DNA of 64,000 nucleotides from Streptococcus zalophi. GTDB taxonomy: Bacteria; Bacillota; Bacilli; Lactobacillales; Streptococcaceae. Positions 61,228-64,000 of this stretch are shown here, piece by piece. Both the position numbers and the translations under genes were made by a program. The notes beneath the pieces were generated by a model that worked only from the letters and a program-made list of their open reading frames with translations, did no database searches and was not told the DNA's origin. The first letter of the stretch is position 1; each line of letters begins with the position of its first letter. The stretch covers positions 62,001 to 126,000 of the forward strand of contig NZ_JAENBP010000001.1 in NCBI RefSeq assembly GCF_016481285.1. The letters run 5' to 3'.

Positions 61228-63123
61228 TTATTTGGAATTTATGAATGCAATCATTTCTTTTTCAATAATTGAAGCAAACTCAGAAATATCTTTTTTATTC
61301 CAATCGTGTCCTTCTTTCGTTCGTTTATCTGTTACTTTTGCCATCCATTGCAATTTTAAACTTTGTCTACTAAAAATTCTTTTCCACTCATTATATTTAG
61401 ATTGTGGCGAAAGATTACTAAATTTGGAATTTTGTCCATCTGTTATAATTGCTAAATTACCAATAGAATGAAGAAATTCATCTTCTAATCTTATTTTTCC
61501 TAAATTCTCAGTTGGGTGCTGTGGATACCAATGTTCAATGGATCTACGATAGGAAAAATTAAAATGATTTGTATCAAAATAATGTTCTTTTAATCTCTCT
61601 CTGTTTTTCCACAAAATATAATCAATCAAATTAAAGGCATAGATAGAAATCCCTTCTTGATAAGATTTTATTTTTGAAAAAGAATCATCAGTAAATACTC
61701 GAGATTTAGCATATGAAATAGCCATTGTTTCTAACATTTCAAAAAATACTTTTGCAAAATCATCCTGGTGTAAATCATCAATATGATGATAGAGAAACTG
61801 TACTATTTCAAACAACCAGCGACTATCTCTATTTGAAGAAAAGGTTACAGCAAACATAGACTGAAGCATCAAAATTTCTTTATTATACTGGCTAAAAGTA
61901 TTCTTATCAAAACGATACTGTACGTATCGATGTCCTCGATGTTTTTGATTAACATCTTCACGATAGACTTTTTGTAAAAACCATTCCCCTTCTTGTCTAC
62001 GGCCATCGCTTCTAGTCTCAAGAGAACTCCTAATAATAAAATTATCAAAAATAAATTTCATTTGTAACATATTGTATGCAAATGACATCACAAATTCTTT
62101 AGCATTATTGGCTTGCAATTTTTCTTCAAACGTTTTAAGCAATTTTTTATCATCCAATTGTATCTTTTCAAGATCAGTTGTTCCAGTAGTTAAATAATAG
62201 ACATAATATAAAAATGTTTCAAAATTAATGATTGTCCGGTAATTAATATCTTCTTCAAAAGCGATATCTGTTGCTGTTTTAGCAGAATCATGGTTAGTTT
62301 CTATATATTCCATAAGGGTTTGCTTGTTTTCAGAATTAATCTCAATCTCATCAAAATTTTGACTTAGACCGATTCTAAAGATATGTCTAAATGAATAGTA
62401 CCCAACATTTTCAGTGGGGAAAATTATCTCTCTTTCACAATTAGTATCTGTATATTTGCTCTTCTTTTTAAAATAAAGAACAACTGGTTTATCAAATTCT
62501 GAACAAGCATCCCAAATTTTAGCAAATTTTAAACTTGTTCTCTCATCTAACTTAGACATCATTTGTGCTTTAATAACTTCATGAGCTTCTAGCTGTTTTC
62601 CTCTTGAATTAAAGCGTTCAAAGTATAAATTAAGATCAAGATGCTTAGGTAAAATAGATTGAAATATAATCACACGATTAAGAAAATAATTTGTAAAAGC
62701 TATTTTATCATCCACTAATTTCAAAATAGATTTAACATTATTATAACCTCTACTGATTTCATTACTTTCATCGACCATCTTTCTTTCAAGCATTATATTT
62801 AGTGTATAATTTGATCCTTTTCTACCATTAAATAAAATCGGTATTTGATTCAGTATTGTTTGTGAATACTCATTTTGTAAAGCTAAAGCAATCATGACTA
62901 GTGCTGTGGCTCTTTGTTGACCATCAATGATATTATAATTAGAATCAACGACCAAGGTACCTATATAGTAATGCTCTTTTTGTTCAATACAAGCATCATC
63001 AATATCTTGTATTAGCTGCTCAATTTCATTGTAAGTCCAAGAAAAATTTCTTTGATATATGGGAATTTGATAGCTATTGTTAAATAATTCAGTGACAGTT
63101 AGTTTTTGATGAGACTCTATCAT
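61228..63123 (-). CDS. DUF262/DUF1524 protein (GmrSD-like)
   Basis: A 631-residue protein. The N-terminal DUF262 part has the conserved PIYQRNFSW (21-29), YIGTLVV and DGQQR (67-71), the ParB-like nucleotide-hydrolysing motif, and FNSRGKQLEAHEVIKAQM. The C-terminal part has SIEHWYPQHP and LHSIGNLAIITDGQNSKFSN, which fit the DUF1524 His-Asn-His nuclease. This is the layout of GmrSD-type (type IV) modification-dependent restriction enzymes that cut modified phage DNA. It overlaps the upstream DUF262 gene by four bases (ATGA), so the two are coupled. A defence role is by family analogy. Confidence 0.85.
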   Translation of the reverse strand: MIESHQKLTVTELFNNSYQIPIYQRNFSWTYNEIEQLIQDIDDACIEQKEHYYIGTLVVDSNYNIIDGQQRATALVMIALALQNEYSQTILNQIPILFNGRKGSNYTLNIMLERKMVDESNEISRGYNNVKSILKLVDDKIAFTNYFLNRVIIFQSILPKHLDLNLYFERFNSRGKQLEAHEVIKAQMMSKLDERTSLKFAKIWDACSEFDKPVVLYFKKKSKYTDTNCEREIIFPTENVGYYSFRHIFRIGLSQNFDEIEINSENKQTLMEYIETNHDSAKTATDIAFEEDINYRTIINFETFLYYVYYLTTGTTDLEKIQLDDKKLLKTFEEKLQANNAKEFVMSFAYNMLQMKFIFDNFIIRSSLETRSDGRRQEGEWFLQKVYREDVNQKHRGHRYVQYRFDKNTFSQYNKEILMLQSMFAVTFSSNRDSRWLFEIVQFLYHHIDDLHQDDFAKVFFEMLETMAISYAKSRVFTDDSFSKIKSYQEGISIYAFNLIDYILWKNRERLKEHYFDTNHFNFSYRRSIEHWYPQHPTENLGKIRLEDEFLHSIGNLAIITDGQNSKFSNLSPQSKYNEWKRIFSRQSLKLQWMAKVTDKRTKEGHDWNKKDISEFASIIEKEMIAFINSK

Positions 63124-64000
63124 TTGATAATCTCCTTAATTAACCTTTCTATATTCCAATTGTCAAATTTATCTCTATCAATTTTTAATAAAAATTCTTC
63201 AGGCGTTAAAGATTCATTTAACAACTTTAATAGTTTTTGTGTTTCCTGATTTTGAAAATGTCCACCTGCAGCATATTTTGCCAGTGTAGAATCCATAATT
63301 CGTTTTGCTTTCCTTGGATAGTAAGCCCAAATAAGTATAACTTCTACTATTTCATGATTCAGAGAACTTTCCCCAAATCGATCGATAAATAAAGCCAGAG
63401 TGTTAAAAAATAAATTTATATTGCGTTGATACTTATTAGCTTTTTGACCAATAACAACTTTAACATTACCTTGATTAAATGGCTCAAAAACTTGTTGAAT
63501 ATTAATTAATTGACGATGTGACGCTTCAATATACTCGAAAAAGTTTTGACCATTAATAATAGGCATCGTTAAGGATAAAGAAAATTTTTGATTGTTTTCT
63601 TTTAATAATCGATAAATTTCTAGATAGGGATATTTTTTTTGAGACAGATTGACTCCTTTAAAATCATCTATAAAATCTTCTGTAAATCTCAAAAAAGAAC
63701 CATAGCGTTTTTGCGTTAAACCTGTTTCGCCATTTGACCAACGTCTAATTCTAAACAAATGTTTATCAAATAAATCCTTTAAATTTAACACTTCGTTATT
63801 AACAATACTTTCCCACCCAGAAACAGTCTCTTCTGTTTGATGTTCAGCACTAATACTTCTCAAATGAAAGGCTTTTAATAAATCATAAGGTTCAAGAGAT
63901 TTTCCACGATTATTTTGTGAATCAAAAAGTTGAAAAGCTTCTGATAATCCTTCCTTTGGCAATTCAATAACTGATAGATAACATTGATTTAATAGAAAAC
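63120..64000 (-). CDS. DUF262-family protein, 5' part beyond the window
   Basis: The open frame continues without a stop to the right edge, so only the C-terminal ~293 residues are seen. The visible part begins with NQCYLSVIEL and EAFQLFDSQNNRGKSLEPYDLLKAFHL, the conserved segment that follows the nucleotide-binding motif in DUF262 proteins, and continues as a helical region. No DUF1524 nuclease motif appears in the visible C terminus, which ends NIERLIKEIIK. It is followed by the DUF262/DUF1524 gene with a 4-base overlap. It may be the partner lacking its own nuclease. Confidence 0.8.
   Translation of the reverse strand, partial: FLLNQCYLSVIELPKEGLSEAFQLFDSQNNRGKSLEPYDLLKAFHLRSISAEHQTEETVSGWESIVNNEVLNLKDLFDKHLFRIRRWSNGETGLTQKRYGSFLRFTEDFIDDFKGVNLSQKKYPYLEIYRLLKENNQKFSLSLTMPIINGQNFFEYIEASHRQLINIQQVFEPFNQGNVKVVIGQKANKYQRNINLFFNTLALFIDRFGESSLNHEIVEVILIWAYYPRKAKRIMDSTLAKYAAGGHFQNQETQKLLKLLNESLTPEEFLLKIDRDKFDNWNIERLIKEIIK

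Noticed and set aside
1..64000. CRISPR arrays, insertion sequences, prophage or integrase genes, tRNA and rRNA genes
   Set aside because: No regularly spaced repeats, transposase or integrase frames, or recognisable tRNA/rRNA sequences were seen on either strand.

Overview
This window looks like a chromosomal segment of a low-GC Lactobacillales bacterium, most likely a Streptococcus or close relative. The reasons are the AT-rich sequence, strong AGGAGG ribosome sites, many CcpA-type cre sites, a sortase-anchored (LPKTG) C69 peptidase, a multiple-sugar-metabolism operon, and a pyruvate-centred gene content (acetolactate synthase, pyruvate oxidase, pyruvate dehydrogenase, pyruvate phosphate dikinase). 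The species call is inference from remembered family resemblance, not from a search. No rRNA, tRNA, CRISPR array or insertion sequence was seen.

Layout. 0-2.3 kb: the first two codons of a gene leaving the left edge, then xpt-pbuX (xanthine salvage) under a guanine-type riboswitch. 2.4-4.6 kb: an ABC exporter whose promoter carries two copies of a palindromic operator. 4.6-8.1 kb: five small envelope genes of two alternating families, two of them with near-identical promoters. 8.1-15.6 kb: a lactose/cellobiose-type PTS with its PRD regulator, a MupG-like hydrolase and a GH1 phospho-glucosidase. 15.7-18.1 kb: alsS-alsD (acetoin). 18.2-25.7 kb: alpha-galactoside ABC importer, GH36 alpha-galactosidase and an AraC regulator.

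25.7-32.7 kb holds a complete flavin-based extracellular electron transfer (EET) locus: eetA, a DHNA prenyltransferase, an FMN transferase (ApbE/FmnB), a flavinylated lipoprotein (PplA-like), a polyprenyl synthase, an NDH-2 with a membrane tail, and eetB. It is split into a five-gene block and two separate eet genes, and a Fur-family-like box sits at the ndh2 promoter. 32.8-41.7 kb: a YjdI/YjdJ pair with a PerR-like box, an ABC-F protein, a C-S lyase, a nitroreductase, pyruvate oxidase, a serine hydrolase and a LysR regulator.

41.7-49.7 kb: a pyruvate/2-oxoacid dehydrogenase operon (E1 alpha, E1 beta, E2, E3) that continues into a PTS_EIIC_2-type membrane protein and a phosphotransacylase/acyl kinase pair, so that one acyl-CoA could yield one ATP. 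50-52.3 kb: a cell-wall-anchored dipeptidase. 52.6-56.3 kb: a thioesterase, an ArsC-like reductase and a four-domain CoA-disulfide reductase/rhodanese/TusA/DsrE fusion under a CsoR/CstR-like operator. 56.5-59.1 kb: pyruvate phosphate dikinase. 59.1-60.2 kb: an AT-rich stretch without a credible gene. 60.2-64 kb: a Nif3-like protein and two overlapping DUF262 genes, possibly a defence pair, the first running off the right edge.

Taken together the genes feed sugars to pyruvate and spread pyruvate over acetoin, acetyl-phosphate plus H2O2, and acyl-CoA routes, while the NDH-2/EET system offers an NADH outlet to quinone and external acceptors such as ferric iron.
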